A stretch of DNA of 64,000 bases from Allobaileyella intestinalis (GCF_009695865.1 NZ_VUNB01000004.1:62001-126000); one strand, 5' to 3'. Counted from the first letter of the stretch, positions 35,319-44,438 are shown. Notes: generated by a model not told the origin, from the sequence alone. Translations and numbers: made by a program.

Positions 35319-36302
35319 ATGAAGATTCTGGGAATTTCGCTGGGAACTAAGAACGGAAACAACGACACAATGTGCCGTGTAGCTCTGGAGGCTGCAAAGG
35401 AGAAGGGCGCTGAGATCGAATTCATTCATCTCTTTGACTGGGACATCAGACCTTGCACAGGTTGTGTTGCATGTTCAAGAGCGCTGGTAACAGGCAAGGG
35501 CATGGTTTGCTCACAGAAAGATGATTTTAAGGCTCTCTATGAGAAAATGGTAGATGCAGACGGAGTTCTGTTCGTTGACCCGATCTTCGAATCAGGCTGC
35601 ACCGGTCTCTTCCACACACTTATGGACAGAATGGGACCTGGACATGATACAGGTCTGATGCTGGGATGCTGTGAGAAAATGAAGGAGCAGGGCAAGGAGC
35701 CTCTGGACATGAAGTACTTCAAGCAGAAGGCTATTTCCTTCGTTGGAATTGGCGGATCTGACTGGGCTGTAAGAGTTGAGACAGACCATGCTATGCTGGC
35801 TATGAGCCCTGGCTGGAAGGTAGTAGACAACGATTACTTCTCATGGTCCAAGGATGTAATCATGCAGGATGACAAGGTTGAGCGTATGAGAGAAATCGCA
35901 AGAAACCTGGTAGACGCTGCACAGGACATTGCTGACAGACACCTGATGATCTTCAGCCCTGAGAACGACAAGCTGGATTACTGGAAGGGCAAGAAAGGTG
36001 CATGTCCTCACTGCCACGGAAACAATTTCTATATCCACCCAGGCACAGATGTTGCTGAGTGCGAACTGTGCGGACTTAAGGGTAAGCTGGTTCTGGACGG
36101 AGATGTAATGACATTCAAGTTCGATCCTGCAACTGAGTTCCATGCTCATGACATTCTCTCTGGAAAGAAGCTTCACGGAGAAGATATTTTCGAGAACGAG
36201 GGAAGACTGATGGGCCTCAGCAAGGACGAGGAGTTCAAGGCACGCAAGGCTCACTACACAGCTGTTGCTGAACCAATTCCATCACCATCCAAGGCAAACT
36301 AG
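35319..36302 (+). CDS. Iron-sulfur-flavoprotein-like NAD(P)H reductase with C-terminal zinc ribbon
   Basis: A 327-residue cytoplasmic protein. Residues 1-205 are a flavodoxin-like NADPH-dependent FMN reductase fold (ILGISLGTKNGNNDTMC at the phosphate-binding loop). Cysteines C46, C49, C52 and C64 resemble the compact cluster of iron-sulfur flavoproteins (Isf), although the last spacing (11) is longer than usual. Residues 229-251 add CPHC and CELC, a zinc ribbon absent from ordinary members, followed by a His/Asp/Glu-rich tail. Start after AGGAGGAAG. It probably supplies electrons to, or is itself, the redox enzyme of the operon. Confidence 0.75.
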   Translation: MKILGISLGTKNGNNDTMCRVALEAAKEKGAEIEFIHLFDWDIRPCTGCVACSRALVTGKGMVCSQKDDFKALYEKMVDADGVLFVDPIFESGCTGLFHTLMDRMGPGHDTGLMLGCCEKMKEQGKEPLDMKYFKQKAISFVGIGGSDWAVRVETDHAMLAMSPGWKVVDNDYFSWSKDVIMQDDKVERMREIARNLVDAAQDIADRHLMIFSPENDKLDYWKGKKGACPHCHGNNFYIHPGTDVAECELCGLKGKLVLDGDVMTFKFDPATEFHAHDILSGKKLHGEDIFENEGRLMGLSKDEEFKARKAHYTAVAEPIPSPSKAN

Positions 36303-36331
36303 TATAATATGTTGAATTAGTTATTCAATTG

Positions 36332-36357
36332 CCGGAGACATTCTGTCTCCGGTGTTT
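36332..36357 (+). terminator. Intra-operon hairpin after the flavoprotein gene
   Basis: CCGGAGACA, loop TTC, TGTCTCCGG, then TGTTTGTG. A perfect nine-base stem with a poor U-tract: likely partial termination or a stability element between the flavoprotein and the EthD-like gene. Confidence 0.6.
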
Positions 36358-36408
36358 GTGAATAGGGCAATTATGCCGGTACCGAAGAGGTACATGAAAG
36401 GAGTAACA

Positions 36409-37281
36409 ATGAAGAGACCTGATTTTTATCCGGTCAGGAGTCTGATTTTTGTAGATCTGGCTCATGAAGACTACAGAATCAAGCTGGAGAACTGGTTGTA
36501 CAGATATCATGTTCCGGATAGTATTTCACAGTTCGGACCATATGTTTCAAAATATGCTTTCTACCAGGCTCTGCCTGTTCCTCCAGGGGGAGAGAGATTC
36601 GGAACTGTAAGAATGCAGATGACTGAGCATTACTGGCTGGCAAATCCTAATGACATAAGGGAATTCGTACACCATAAGGCACTGACAGAATTTTTCCCTA
36701 AGGACGTACTGATCTGGCAGAACAACCTGCCTGACGAGGGACATTCTCACTTCATCACAAAGGGAGAAGAAGAGAACTTCGAGGGTGATGACGCAAGATC
36801 CACAAAGGGTAATGAGGCTCTTGGAACAGTTCCATTCGTATTTGCCTTTGTTCCTGTATGGTGGGAAGATGATTTCAAGGGCGAAGGAAGAACTGTAGAA
36901 GACGGCCCTAACTACAGATGGCAGTTCATGGTAAGATATCCAGAAGGTGTCAGCCGTGAGGAAGGCGATAAGTGGCTGAAGGAAGAGTTTATTCCTGCAT
37001 TCACAGACTGCGAAGAGGTGACAAGATGCCTCTCCAGCAGAATCATGAAGGAAGTTAACAACTGCGATTTCGACAGACTGGTCGAGATGTGGTTCCCATG
37101 CCAGACAGCCTGGGTAAACGCAGTTGAGAAGGCATCCAAGAAGTGCAAGAAGCCTGAATGGGCTGAGACTTCAGACTTCCCATATCTGAAGAAGTCTTAT
37201 GGATTTACAGGAATTTTCCTGTCTGATATTGCAAGATCAGACAACATGACTCAGTACCGCGGTTATATCACAATGAGATAG
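36409..37281 (+). CDS. EthD-like tandem dimeric alpha/beta-barrel protein
   Basis: A 290-residue soluble protein. Each half has the plan of an EthD/ABM-type ferredoxin-like barrel. First half: SLIFVDLAHEDYRIKLENWLYRYHV followed by a YAFYQALPVP strand. Second half (about residues 175-290): WQFMVRYPEGVSREEGDKWL, then CLSSRIM and a final GYITMR strand. EthD-like proteins bind or transform small hydrophobic or aromatic molecules, usually with a redox partner. The match is structural in feel rather than by clear identity. The start at 36409 follows AAAGGAG. It abuts the DUF1097 gene (nine-base gap). Confidence 0.55.
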   Translation: MKRPDFYPVRSLIFVDLAHEDYRIKLENWLYRYHVPDSISQFGPYVSKYAFYQALPVPPGGERFGTVRMQMTEHYWLANPNDIREFVHHKALTEFFPKDVLIWQNNLPDEGHSHFITKGEEENFEGDDARSTKGNEALGTVPFVFAFVPVWWEDDFKGEGRTVEDGPNYRWQFMVRYPEGVSREEGDKWLKEEFIPAFTDCEEVTRCLSSRIMKEVNNCDFDRLVEMWFPCQTAWVNAVEKASKKCKKPEWAETSDFPYLKKSYGFTGIFLSDIARSDNMTQYRGYITMR

Positions 37282-37290
37282 GAACTGCTG

Positions 37291-37791
37291 ATGAGTCAGA
37301 AAAGCAGGAAAAAAGAAATACTCACTTTGGCGTTGTTAGTGGCTGTCTTACCTCCAGCCTGGGCTGTGGCAGCTCCATATCTTGGTAACAGTGTGGGGCC
37401 CATTGCACTGATCAGCGCAGGCATATACGGAGCCAATAACAATCAGTTCAAAGATGCTCTGAAAATCTCCATAGGATATCTCCTTGGAGATCTGTGGGCA
37501 CTGGTGGCGTCAATGGCAATGTCTGTAAACTTTCTGAACATGAATATAAGACTTTTCCTGGTGCTGTTCGTACTCGGCTTCATAGTAGTTGTAGTTTCCA
37601 ATGCTGTGCCTAAGTTTATATACATGCCTTCCTGGCTTGCCGGGTGGGCTATAGGAATGCTTACAATGAACCTGGATACAACAACTCCTAGATTGTCACT
37701 TACAGTTCAGATTGCTGCAGCCATGCTTGTTGGCGTCTACTATGTAGGTGCTCTCATGGACAAAATTCACAGAGTGATAAACAATAATTAA
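37291..37791 (+). CDS. DUF1097 membrane protein
   Basis: A 166-residue protein with about five membrane spans. The family features are AAPYLGNSVGPIALISAGIYGANNN, a short cytoplasmic loop, and MPSWLAGWAIGMLTMN. DUF1097 proteins (for example YcdZ) are uncharacterised but have the look of small permeases or channels. The 15-base gap to the LVIVD gene and nine-base gap from the EthD-like gene make it part of the same transcript. Confidence 0.8.
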   Translation: MSQKSRKKEILTLALLVAVLPPAWAVAAPYLGNSVGPIALISAGIYGANNNQFKDALKISIGYLLGDLWALVASMAMSVNFLNMNIRLFLVLFVLGFIVVVVSNAVPKFIYMPSWLAGWAIGMLTMNLDTTTPRLSLTVQIAAAMLVGVYYVGALMDKIHRVINNN

Positions 37792-37807
37792 GAAAGGAGA
37801 GAATTAG

Positions 37808-39184
37808 ATGCCTAAACATTTTTATTCAAAGGGCGAAGGTAACGACGGTTATATTAAAAACCTCGAAGTTCTGTCGTTCTGCGGCATGGATGACAGCTGC
37901 GGAATGTTCCAGATGGCCCTTTACAAGACAAAAGAAGGCAGATACCTGCTCTACGGTGCAGCATTTGCGGCCGGACCAGCCGGAGTTGGTATTATGATCA
38001 GTGATGTTACTGATCCTAAAAAGCCTTTTTTCATTAAGAAGTGGCTGCCATTCTCAATTGAGGAATATCCAACTACTTCCATACCAAAAGTTCAGATTGC
38101 CGACGACAAGCTGATCTTCGCACTTACATCAGGAGCTGGTCCTGGTGTTCTTGTAGGAGACAGGGATAAGGTGAAGAGTCTTCAGGGTATTATGATCTAC
38201 AGCCTGAAGGATGATCCAGAGAATCCTGAGTTCCTTGGCTACTGGGACTGCGGAGTTCCACATTCAATGGGCGTCCACAGATTCATGTATAATGGCGGAG
38301 ACTACGTTCATCTGTCTGCGGAGGCAATGGAATTCGAGGGCATGATTTACAGGATAATCAATATATCTGATCCTGCTCATCCAGTTGAAGAAGGAAGATG
38401 GTGGGCACCTCATCAGTATGTTGACGGATATCCTGGAAGAACAGTAGATCATTCAGCACCACACGTACCTGACTTCATGGATAAAGGATGGCTTCACGGC
38501 CCGCCATTCGTAAAGAATGGAAAGTGCTACATGGGTTACTGCGGAGACGGCCTGATCATTCTGGATGTAAGCGATTTCAAGAGACCAAGGGCTCTTGGTC
38601 AGCTTAAGTTCATGCCGGCATTCTCCAGCCACCTGGCAGGTGCAAGAACTCATACAGCTCTCCCTCTGCCTGGAAGAGATCTGTGTGTAGTTATGAACGA
38701 AGGTGAGAGATTCGAGTTCTTCGAGAAGGGATCAATCAAAGAGGCACAGGCATTGAACAACATCCATATGGTAGATGTAAGAGATCCGGCTAAGCCTACT
38801 CTGATTGCCGAGTTCCCTTATCCAGAAGTTCCAGAAGATTTCCCTGCACCAAACTTCAATACTTATGCACTGGGATGTCAGGGACCTTTCGGACCACACA
38901 ACCTTCACGAGCCAATGGATGGAAAGCCATGGCTGGAGCAGAGAGGAGACGTTGTATATGATGCCTACTTCCACGCAGGCCTGAGAATATACGATGTGTC
39001 TGATCCTTTCTACATAAAGGAAAAGGCATACTTCATTCCTCCAAATCCTACAAACAGATTCTTCCCGTTCCCTGGACCACACATTTCATCCACAGAGGAT
39101 GTTGTTGTTGACGACAGAGGAAATATCATCATCGATGCTCTGGAAGATGGATTCTACATTCTTCGCAAGACATACGAAGACTAA
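37808..39184 (+). CDS. LVIVD-repeat beta-propeller protein
   Basis: A 458-residue protein built of repeated blade motifs of the type IMISDVTDPKKPFFIKKW, IINISDPAHPVEEGRWW, IILDVSDFKRPRALGQL, MVDVRDPAKPTLIAEF and IYDVSDPFYIKEKAYF. This is the LVIVD repeat, which folds as a propeller. There is no signal peptide, so it should be cytoplasmic, unlike many LVIVD proteins. Many His, Trp and Phe residues in blade loops (PHSMGVHRF, DHSAPHVPDF, GPHNLHEPMDG) could form a binding or metal site. Start after AAAGGAGAG. Last gene of the group, followed by a terminator. Confidence 0.8.
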   Translation: MPKHFYSKGEGNDGYIKNLEVLSFCGMDDSCGMFQMALYKTKEGRYLLYGAAFAAGPAGVGIMISDVTDPKKPFFIKKWLPFSIEEYPTTSIPKVQIADDKLIFALTSGAGPGVLVGDRDKVKSLQGIMIYSLKDDPENPEFLGYWDCGVPHSMGVHRFMYNGGDYVHLSAEAMEFEGMIYRIINISDPAHPVEEGRWWAPHQYVDGYPGRTVDHSAPHVPDFMDKGWLHGPPFVKNGKCYMGYCGDGLIILDVSDFKRPRALGQLKFMPAFSSHLAGARTHTALPLPGRDLCVVMNEGERFEFFEKGSIKEAQALNNIHMVDVRDPAKPTLIAEFPYPEVPEDFPAPNFNTYALGCQGPFGPHNLHEPMDGKPWLEQRGDVVYDAYFHAGLRIYDVSDPFYIKEKAYFIPPNPTNRFFPFPGPHISSTEDVVVDDRGNIIIDALEDGFYILRKTYED

Positions 39185-39219
39185 TAAGCTAACATCGGAC
39201 TTTCATCACAGTCCTTTTA

Positions 39220-39256
39220 AGAACTCTGGAGATTATTTCTTCAGGGTTCTTTTTTA
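39220..39256 (+). terminator. Terminator of the LVIVD operon
   Basis: AGAACTCTGGAG and CTTCAGGGTTCT pair with two mismatched or wobble positions, followed by TTTTTTA. Confidence 0.75.
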
Positions 39257-39360
39257 TATTCAGACTGTGGTCTGAAAATGGTACAATAACTCTTAGCTGT
39301 ATAAGGCATATCTGTTCAGTTTTTCATGTTTTAATTGACGTTTTATCATGGAGGTAAATA

Positions 39361-41466
39361 ATGAACGATTTCAACCAGTTACCGGTATTCCAGAACGGTG
39401 CAGCACAGCCTGTATTTCCTTTTACAGATGGCAAGACTGGGGAAGCATACGATCCCGCCACTTCTGCCATCGTCCGCTGCTGCGTCTATGTTGAGACAGA
39501 CTACGACATGGACGGAGATGGAAAAAGAGACCTGGTAAAGGCCTTCGTTCAGGTTCCCCGCAGTGCAGCTATGGGAAATTACAAGGCAGCTGCAATCTAT
39601 GAGGCTCGTCCATACTGTGCAGGCATCAACGCTGATGGTTATGACCACATGAAGGAGGTGGACTCCAAAGAGTATCCGCCATTTGATATTTGCAGAGATC
39701 TTGACAATGAAGCACCGGCCAGAGTTCCTGAAGGCAGGATGACGACATTGGAAGCTTCCATGAACGCCCGCCCTTCGGACTGGTATTTTCCGGATAAAGG
39801 AAACAGCGGATCCATGTGCTACGAGAACATAGATAATTTCAACTACTATCTTGTAAGAGGATTTGCGGTAGTCACCTGTGCCGGATTCGGAACCCTGGGC
39901 TCAGACGGCCTTGAATTTGTGGGATCCCATTACGAAAGAGACGGGTTTAAAGCTGTTGTTGAATGGCTTCATGGAGACAGGACAGCATATGCTGACAGGA
40001 AGGGTACCATTGCAGTGGATGCCGACTGGTCCAATGGAAAAGTGGCCATGACAGGTCGTTCTTATGCGGGCACCATGCCTTTTGCCGTTGCAACTACAGG
40101 GGTTCCCGGCCTGGAAACCATAGTACCAGTAGCAGGTATTGCAGATTGGTACAGCCAGCAGAACCAGCAGGGAGCCCAGCGCTACTGGCCTGAGGAGGTG
40201 CTGAACAGCTTCCTTTCGTATTACTGCACCAGCCGTTATAACGACCCGGAACTGACAGAGAAAATGCGTAACAGGCTGGATGCTTTTCACCACGCCCTCA
40301 GCCTTGAACAGCTTAAAACAGGCACTGACTACAGCCCGTTCTGGGAAGATGGAAACTACACCCTGGCAGCAGATGGCCTTAAGTGCCCGGCCCTGATAGT
40401 CCACGGACTTCACGACGAAAATGTATCTACCAAACAGTTCGAAATGATGTTCGATTCATTCAAAAAGGCAGGCCAGAACGTGAAGCTTCTTCTTCACCAG
40501 GGACCTCACATAACGCCCGCAATGCAGAACAAAGGATACAGCCTTCGTGTTAACGGAGAATTCTACGAGGATATTACCAACCGCTGGTATTCCCACTATT
40601 TGTATGGCATAGAAAACGGCGCTGAGAAAATGCCTGAAGTCCTGGTCCAGAACAACAGGGATCAGCATATCTGGGAGACTGCAGATTCATGGCACACGGG
40701 AAAAAGCCTTGAACTTCAGTGGCCTGACGAGGGTACTGCCACCATTAATACAGACTGGGAGGCAGCTGGAATAAACCAGGAAAACTTTGATGAGAAGATG
40801 AGTACCGCCTCGTCCAACATGAACATGAGATTTCTTACTGAACCCCTCCAGGACGATCTCATTATTCAGGGAACGGTTCGTGTGGACTTTAGTGCTGCAC
40901 TTTCAGCAGGAGACCCGGCCAATGGATACCATGGGGTAAACGCTCATGACGCAGATAAGCTTACTTTTTCCATAGGAACTTCTTCCGGAAAACAGGATGA
41001 CCTTAAGCTGACACTGCTTCTCTGCGATGTCTGCGACGAAGAATTCGAGAGCATCTCGGCAACAGATCCTACGAGAAATGTCATACCTGTTGATGTGGTA
41101 AGGGAAAAAGAATTTCCAAACGGCGGAGAGCTTCCGGCTCTGGACGAGGGAGAGTTTGCCACATCTTCAAAGAAGTACAACGTAATAACCAGGGCATATA
41201 TGGACCTGTGCAATCCGGGAGCAGGCTACGATCCTGTAACGGCTTCTGATGGAATAGAGCTGGTAAAAGGGGAGTATCACAACTATCAGGTGTTCCTGAA
41301 TGCCACAAGGTACACCCTTGCAAAGGGACACCGCCTGGCAGTAGTCATCGGAACGGAGGATCCTGTTTTCTGCCTGATTCACAAAACATATTCTGCCGAC
41401 ATCCAGACAGGATCGGTAAAAGCCGAGATCCCGTATTTCGGGAATTTCAGCGGTGGGTTGAAATAA
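39361..41466 (+). CDS. Xaa-Pro dipeptidyl-peptidase-like S15/CocE hydrolase
   Basis: A 701-residue serine hydrolase of the PepX/CocE family, which releases Xaa-Pro dipeptides or hydrolyses esters. The nucleophile motif is GRSYAG (S234), followed by TTGVPGLETIVP as in PepX. D352 (HGLHDEN) and H383 (HQGPH) complete the triad. The C-terminal jelly-roll domain (VRVDFSAALS onwards) is typical. No signal peptide, so intracellular. Start after GGAGG. It has a separate promoter-sized gap after the LVIVD operon and may or may not belong to it. Confidence 0.85.
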   Translation: MNDFNQLPVFQNGAAQPVFPFTDGKTGEAYDPATSAIVRCCVYVETDYDMDGDGKRDLVKAFVQVPRSAAMGNYKAAAIYEARPYCAGINADGYDHMKEVDSKEYPPFDICRDLDNEAPARVPEGRMTTLEASMNARPSDWYFPDKGNSGSMCYENIDNFNYYLVRGFAVVTCAGFGTLGSDGLEFVGSHYERDGFKAVVEWLHGDRTAYADRKGTIAVDADWSNGKVAMTGRSYAGTMPFAVATTGVPGLETIVPVAGIADWYSQQNQQGAQRYWPEEVLNSFLSYYCTSRYNDPELTEKMRNRLDAFHHALSLEQLKTGTDYSPFWEDGNYTLAADGLKCPALIVHGLHDENVSTKQFEMMFDSFKKAGQNVKLLLHQGPHITPAMQNKGYSLRVNGEFYEDITNRWYSHYLYGIENGAEKMPEVLVQNNRDQHIWETADSWHTGKSLELQWPDEGTATINTDWEAAGINQENFDEKMSTASSNMNMRFLTEPLQDDLIIQGTVRVDFSAALSAGDPANGYHGVNAHDADKLTFSIGTSSGKQDDLKLTLLLCDVCDEEFESISATDPTRNVIPVDVVREKEFPNGGELPALDEGEFATSSKKYNVITRAYMDLCNPGAGYDPVTASDGIELVKGEYHNYQVFLNATRYTLAKGHRLAVVIGTEDPVFCLIHKTYSADIQTGSVKAEIPYFGNFSGGLK

Positions 41467-41482
41467 GTGCTGAATAAAATGG

Positions 41483-41522
41483 CCGTGGCTGCTTCACGAA
41501 AAAAGTGTGGTGGCCACGGTTT
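41483..41522. terminator. Bidirectional hairpin between pepX-like and MATE genes
   Basis: CCGTGGC and GCCACGG arms with an inner CAC/GTG pair, followed by TTTTA on the plus strand; it lies between convergent genes. Confidence 0.6.
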
Positions 41523-41574
41523 TATGGTGCAGAGAATCTGCAAATCAGGGGATATGTATAAGTAATTACATGCA

Positions 41575-42939
41575 TTAGATATAATGGTACTTATTTCTGT
41601 ATCTAGCCAGCATGTAAAATGTCAGCAGGAGGCATAGTACGTCGGAAACTACAACCACAAGCCAGAGCCCGTCTGTGCCAAGGAAAAATGGCAGCAGATA
41701 GATGAATATGAGCTGCAGGACCAGGGAACGGGCGACCGAAAGCATAGCGGAAATACCACCGTTGTTCAGGGCGGTAAAGAATCCAGAACCGAATATGTTT
41801 ATTCCCATGAAAAGAAAAGCAATGGAATAGATCCTGAAGCCCCTTACCGTCAGGGCCATGAGATCCAGGTCGTAGCCCACGAAAATGTTTACCAGCAGCC
41901 GTGAAGCCAGCTCTGAAAGGACGGTGATGACGAAAGAGGAGATGATGAGCATTCTTATGGAGCTCTTAAAAAGATTCTTCAGTTCGTTTTCATTTTCCGC
42001 ACCGTAGTGAAATCCTATTACAGGGGAAATTCCCATGGTGTATCCGAAGTAGATTCCCGTAAATATGAAATTCACGTACATGATGACACCGTAGGCTGCC
42101 ACCCCGTCTGTACCTGCGTATTTGAGAAGCTGCAGGTTATAAAGCATTCCTATAATTGATGAAGCGCTGACCGAGAGAAGCTCCGAAGAGCCGTTGGTGC
42201 TGGCTTTCGCAATGTCCCGCCAGTGAAAATGGGTTTTTCCAAGGCGAAGAGGTGAGTTGTTTGGCATCAGGAAGAACAGCAGTGGTATCAATCCGCCTGC
42301 GTATTCACTGATTACTGTGGCATAAGCTGCGCCGGCCAGTCCCCATCTGAAGACCCCTACGAAAAGCCAGTCCAGCACCATGTTTGTGCATCCGGAGATT
42401 ACTGTGACCACAAGGCCCATGTGAGGTCTTTCTGCGGTTATCATGAAGCTCTGGAACATCCGCTGGAGCATAAAAAGTGGAAGGCTAAGCATGTTGATTC
42501 TGGTGTACTGTACGGCAAAGGGCAGCATTTCATCTGTTGCACCAAGAAGTCTGCACATCTGTGGAGCAATAACAGCCCCCACTATACCCAGGATGATGCC
42601 GCTTATAAGCAGTGCGTAGGTCAGCAGGGAAAAAGTTTCGTTTGCCCACTTTTTTTCTCCCATTCCCAGGCGCATTGATACCAGTGCGGTACCGCCGCTT
42701 CCGAACATGAATCCGAAGGCAGATAATATCATTATGAATGGCATGGCCAGGTTAAGGGCGGCAAAAGGCACGGAACCAACGTAGTTGGAAACGAAAAATC
42801 CGTCAACTATGCCATATATGGAAGTAAAAATCATCATGCAAATGGAAGGGAGGGTGAAACGAATCATCTTTCCATATGAAAAATGATCTGAAAGCTGGAT
42901 GGGCTTCTTGTTCTTTTTTATTTTCAGCATGGTGATCAT
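41575..42939 (-). CDS. MATE-family multidrug efflux transporter
   Basis: A 454-residue protein with 12 hydrophobic segments and the MATE duplicated plan, including FVSNYVGSVPFAALNLAMP in the first repeat and GMGEKKWANETFSL after it. It would export cationic drugs or metabolites using Na+ or H+ gradients. I prefer the second ATG (42939), six bases after AGGAG; the first ATG (42945) is too close to it and overlaps the MarR stop. It is co-transcribed with, and probably repressed by, the upstream MarR protein. Confidence 0.9.
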   Translation of the reverse strand: MITMLKIKKNKKPIQLSDHFSYGKMIRFTLPSICMMIFTSIYGIVDGFFVSNYVGSVPFAALNLAMPFIMILSAFGFMFGSGGTALVSMRLGMGEKKWANETFSLLTYALLISGIILGIVGAVIAPQMCRLLGATDEMLPFAVQYTRINMLSLPLFMLQRMFQSFMITAERPHMGLVVTVISGCTNMVLDWLFVGVFRWGLAGAAYATVISEYAGGLIPLLFFLMPNNSPLRLGKTHFHWRDIAKASTNGSSELLSVSASSIIGMLYNLQLLKYAGTDGVAAYGVIMYVNFIFTGIYFGYTMGISPVIGFHYGAENENELKNLFKSSIRMLIISSFVITVLSELASRLLVNIFVGYDLDLMALTVRGFRIYSIAFLFMGINIFGSGFFTALNNGGISAMLSVARSLVLQLIFIYLLPFFLGTDGLWLVVVVSDVLCLLLTFYMLARYRNKYHYI

Positions 42940-42941
42940 GG

Positions 42942-43394
42942 TCATCTCCTGGTGTTATCAATCTGCTCTGTTATCTCGTTTAAAGACCTTTCATAGCGCT
43001 CCATGAGCATTAGAAAGGTCTCCCGTTCATCTTCAGTCCACTGGTCGAAAATGCCTGACTCCAGTTTCATGAAGGGAAATATTTTTTCCCGGGCTATGTT
43101 TTGTCCCTTGTCTGTAAGCGTCATCTGTCTCTGACGGCTGGACCGCTCTCCCAGTACCAGCCATCCTGCTTTTTCCATGCGTCTGACAGATGAGTTCACG
43201 GTCTGCTTGCTAAGTCCTGTAAGCTGTATAATCTCACTTTGAGTGAATGGACGTTGATAGTCGCAGAGCATGTAGAGTATGGTGAGCTCACTGTCTGCCA
43301 GTCCCATTCTTCCGCTGGCCTTGTGAAAGTCGGCGTTAACCTTATCCCATATTCTGTTGAATCTTTGAAGTGCAGTGTTGTTATTCTGTGTCAT
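42942..43394 (-). CDS. MarR-family transcriptional regulator
   Basis: A 150-residue winged-helix repressor. DNA-recognition region: FTQSEIIQLTGLSKQTVNSSVRRMEKAGWL, then the wing with SSRQRQMTLTDKG. It is followed by the MATE pump, a typical drug-responsive pair. Its own upstream region carries two identical palindromes (43462-43510), so autoregulation is expected. Confidence 0.9.
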   Translation of the reverse strand: MTQNNNTALQRFNRIWDKVNADFHKASGRMGLADSELTILYMLCDYQRPFTQSEIIQLTGLSKQTVNSSVRRMEKAGWLVLGERSSRQRQMTLTDKGQNIAREKIFPFMKLESGIFDQWTEDERETFLMLMERYERSLNEITEQIDNTRR

Positions 43395-43461
43395 ATCTTT
43401 ATGGCCTTTATATGTATTCTCTGGTGGAACGTGCAGAAATTATCGGATCGTTCTAAGTTTA

Positions 43462-43512
43462 AAGTCCGAAATCGGACTTTACTGATAACAGGATAGTCCG
43501 AAATCGGACTTT
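43462..43512. promoter_or_regulatory. Twin MarR operators
   Basis: Two identical copies of AGTCCGA-AA-TCGGACT (centred at 43470.5 and 43502.5) spaced 32 bp, three helical turns, upstream of the marR-MATE pair. They are the obvious binding sites for the MarR product. Confidence 0.8.
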
Positions 43513-43632
43513 TGTCAAGAGCCGGAGGGTAACTTTGGGATGGGATAATGTAATACATTGGATGATGTTCATGTTAAAATAAACCATACTGTCACAATCC
43601 GGAGTTATTTTAGATTTGAAAAAAATGGAATC

Positions 43633-44322
43633 ATGAAGATCATAAAAGAGGATATTAAAGAGATTTATTCAAAAGAAGACGTCGCAAAGAGAATGGACAG
43701 GGCACGGAGTGAAATGCCTCTGAAGACGAAAAACCACCTGGAGACTTTCAACGATGGAATTCTGGCCATTCTCATTACCATTATGGTACTGGAAATCCCG
43801 GTACCTTCTGCAAATGTGTCTTATCAGATGTTTATTCGAAGCATATTCGTGTTTCTTGTAAGTTTCTTTGTGGTTGCCAACTTCTGGTACGGACTTCACA
43901 GGGAGTTTCTCACCTTCGATAAAGCCGACCACTGGGTGATCATATCAGACTTTGTTTTCCTGGCCGTCCTGTCTCTGATTCCCGTTACTACAAAATGGAT
44001 TATCAGCAACAGGTCCAGCCTGGCGGTAATAAACTACGGCGTGGTATATATGATTTCTACAGTTATGATGCACGTCATAATGTTCTGCGGGCACCGTACA
44101 CATTTTAAGGCTTACAGGGCGTATTTTGTCCGGGCTATGCTTACGAACTTTATAATTGTCATTTTGATAAATGCAGTTCTTATTGCCATTGCAGTTTACC
44201 GGCCGCGTCTTGCTTTCTATCTCTATCTTGCGTTGCCGATAATATCATTTTTCGCCCCGGGTCCGAAAATCTCAAGTTTCATAGTGAAGAACATGAGGAA
44301 GAAAAAGCATCGAAGGGATTGA
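43633..44322 (+). CDS. TMEM175-type (DUF1211) potassium-channel-like membrane protein
   Basis: A 229-residue protein with about six membrane spans. The first span contains ETFNDGILAILITIMVLEIPVP, close to the FSD motif of bacterial TMEM175 channels, with Asn in place of Ser. Bacterial members conduct K+. I chose ATG 43633; the ribosome site is poor (AATGGAATC), and the frame is open to 43558, so the start is uncertain. Confidence 0.78.
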   Translation: MKIIKEDIKEIYSKEDVAKRMDRARSEMPLKTKNHLETFNDGILAILITIMVLEIPVPSANVSYQMFIRSIFVFLVSFFVVANFWYGLHREFLTFDKADHWVIISDFVFLAVLSLIPVTTKWIISNRSSLAVINYGVVYMISTVMMHVIMFCGHRTHFKAYRAYFVRAMLTNFIIVILINAVLIAIAVYRPRLAFYLYLALPIISFFAPGPKISSFIVKNMRKKKHRRD

Positions 44323-44438
44323 GACTTTCCTTATGTAAGGCCTTTTGCAGTTAGATATTGGAAGTGTTAAACTGTTTTCAGAATCTAGTCAGGAGGGAGC
44401 TAACGGGGATGCTCTAAGGAATAAATCTGAGAGAAATT

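Noticed and set aside
39901-40413. Minus-strand open frame of 170 codons inside the PepX-like gene
   Set aside because: Shadow of a gene whose triad and domains are complete on the plus strand.
33621-41466. Accessory region considered as a prophage or integrated element
   Set aside because: No integrase, transposase, tRNA junction or flanking direct repeats seen, and codon use looks like the neighbouring genes.
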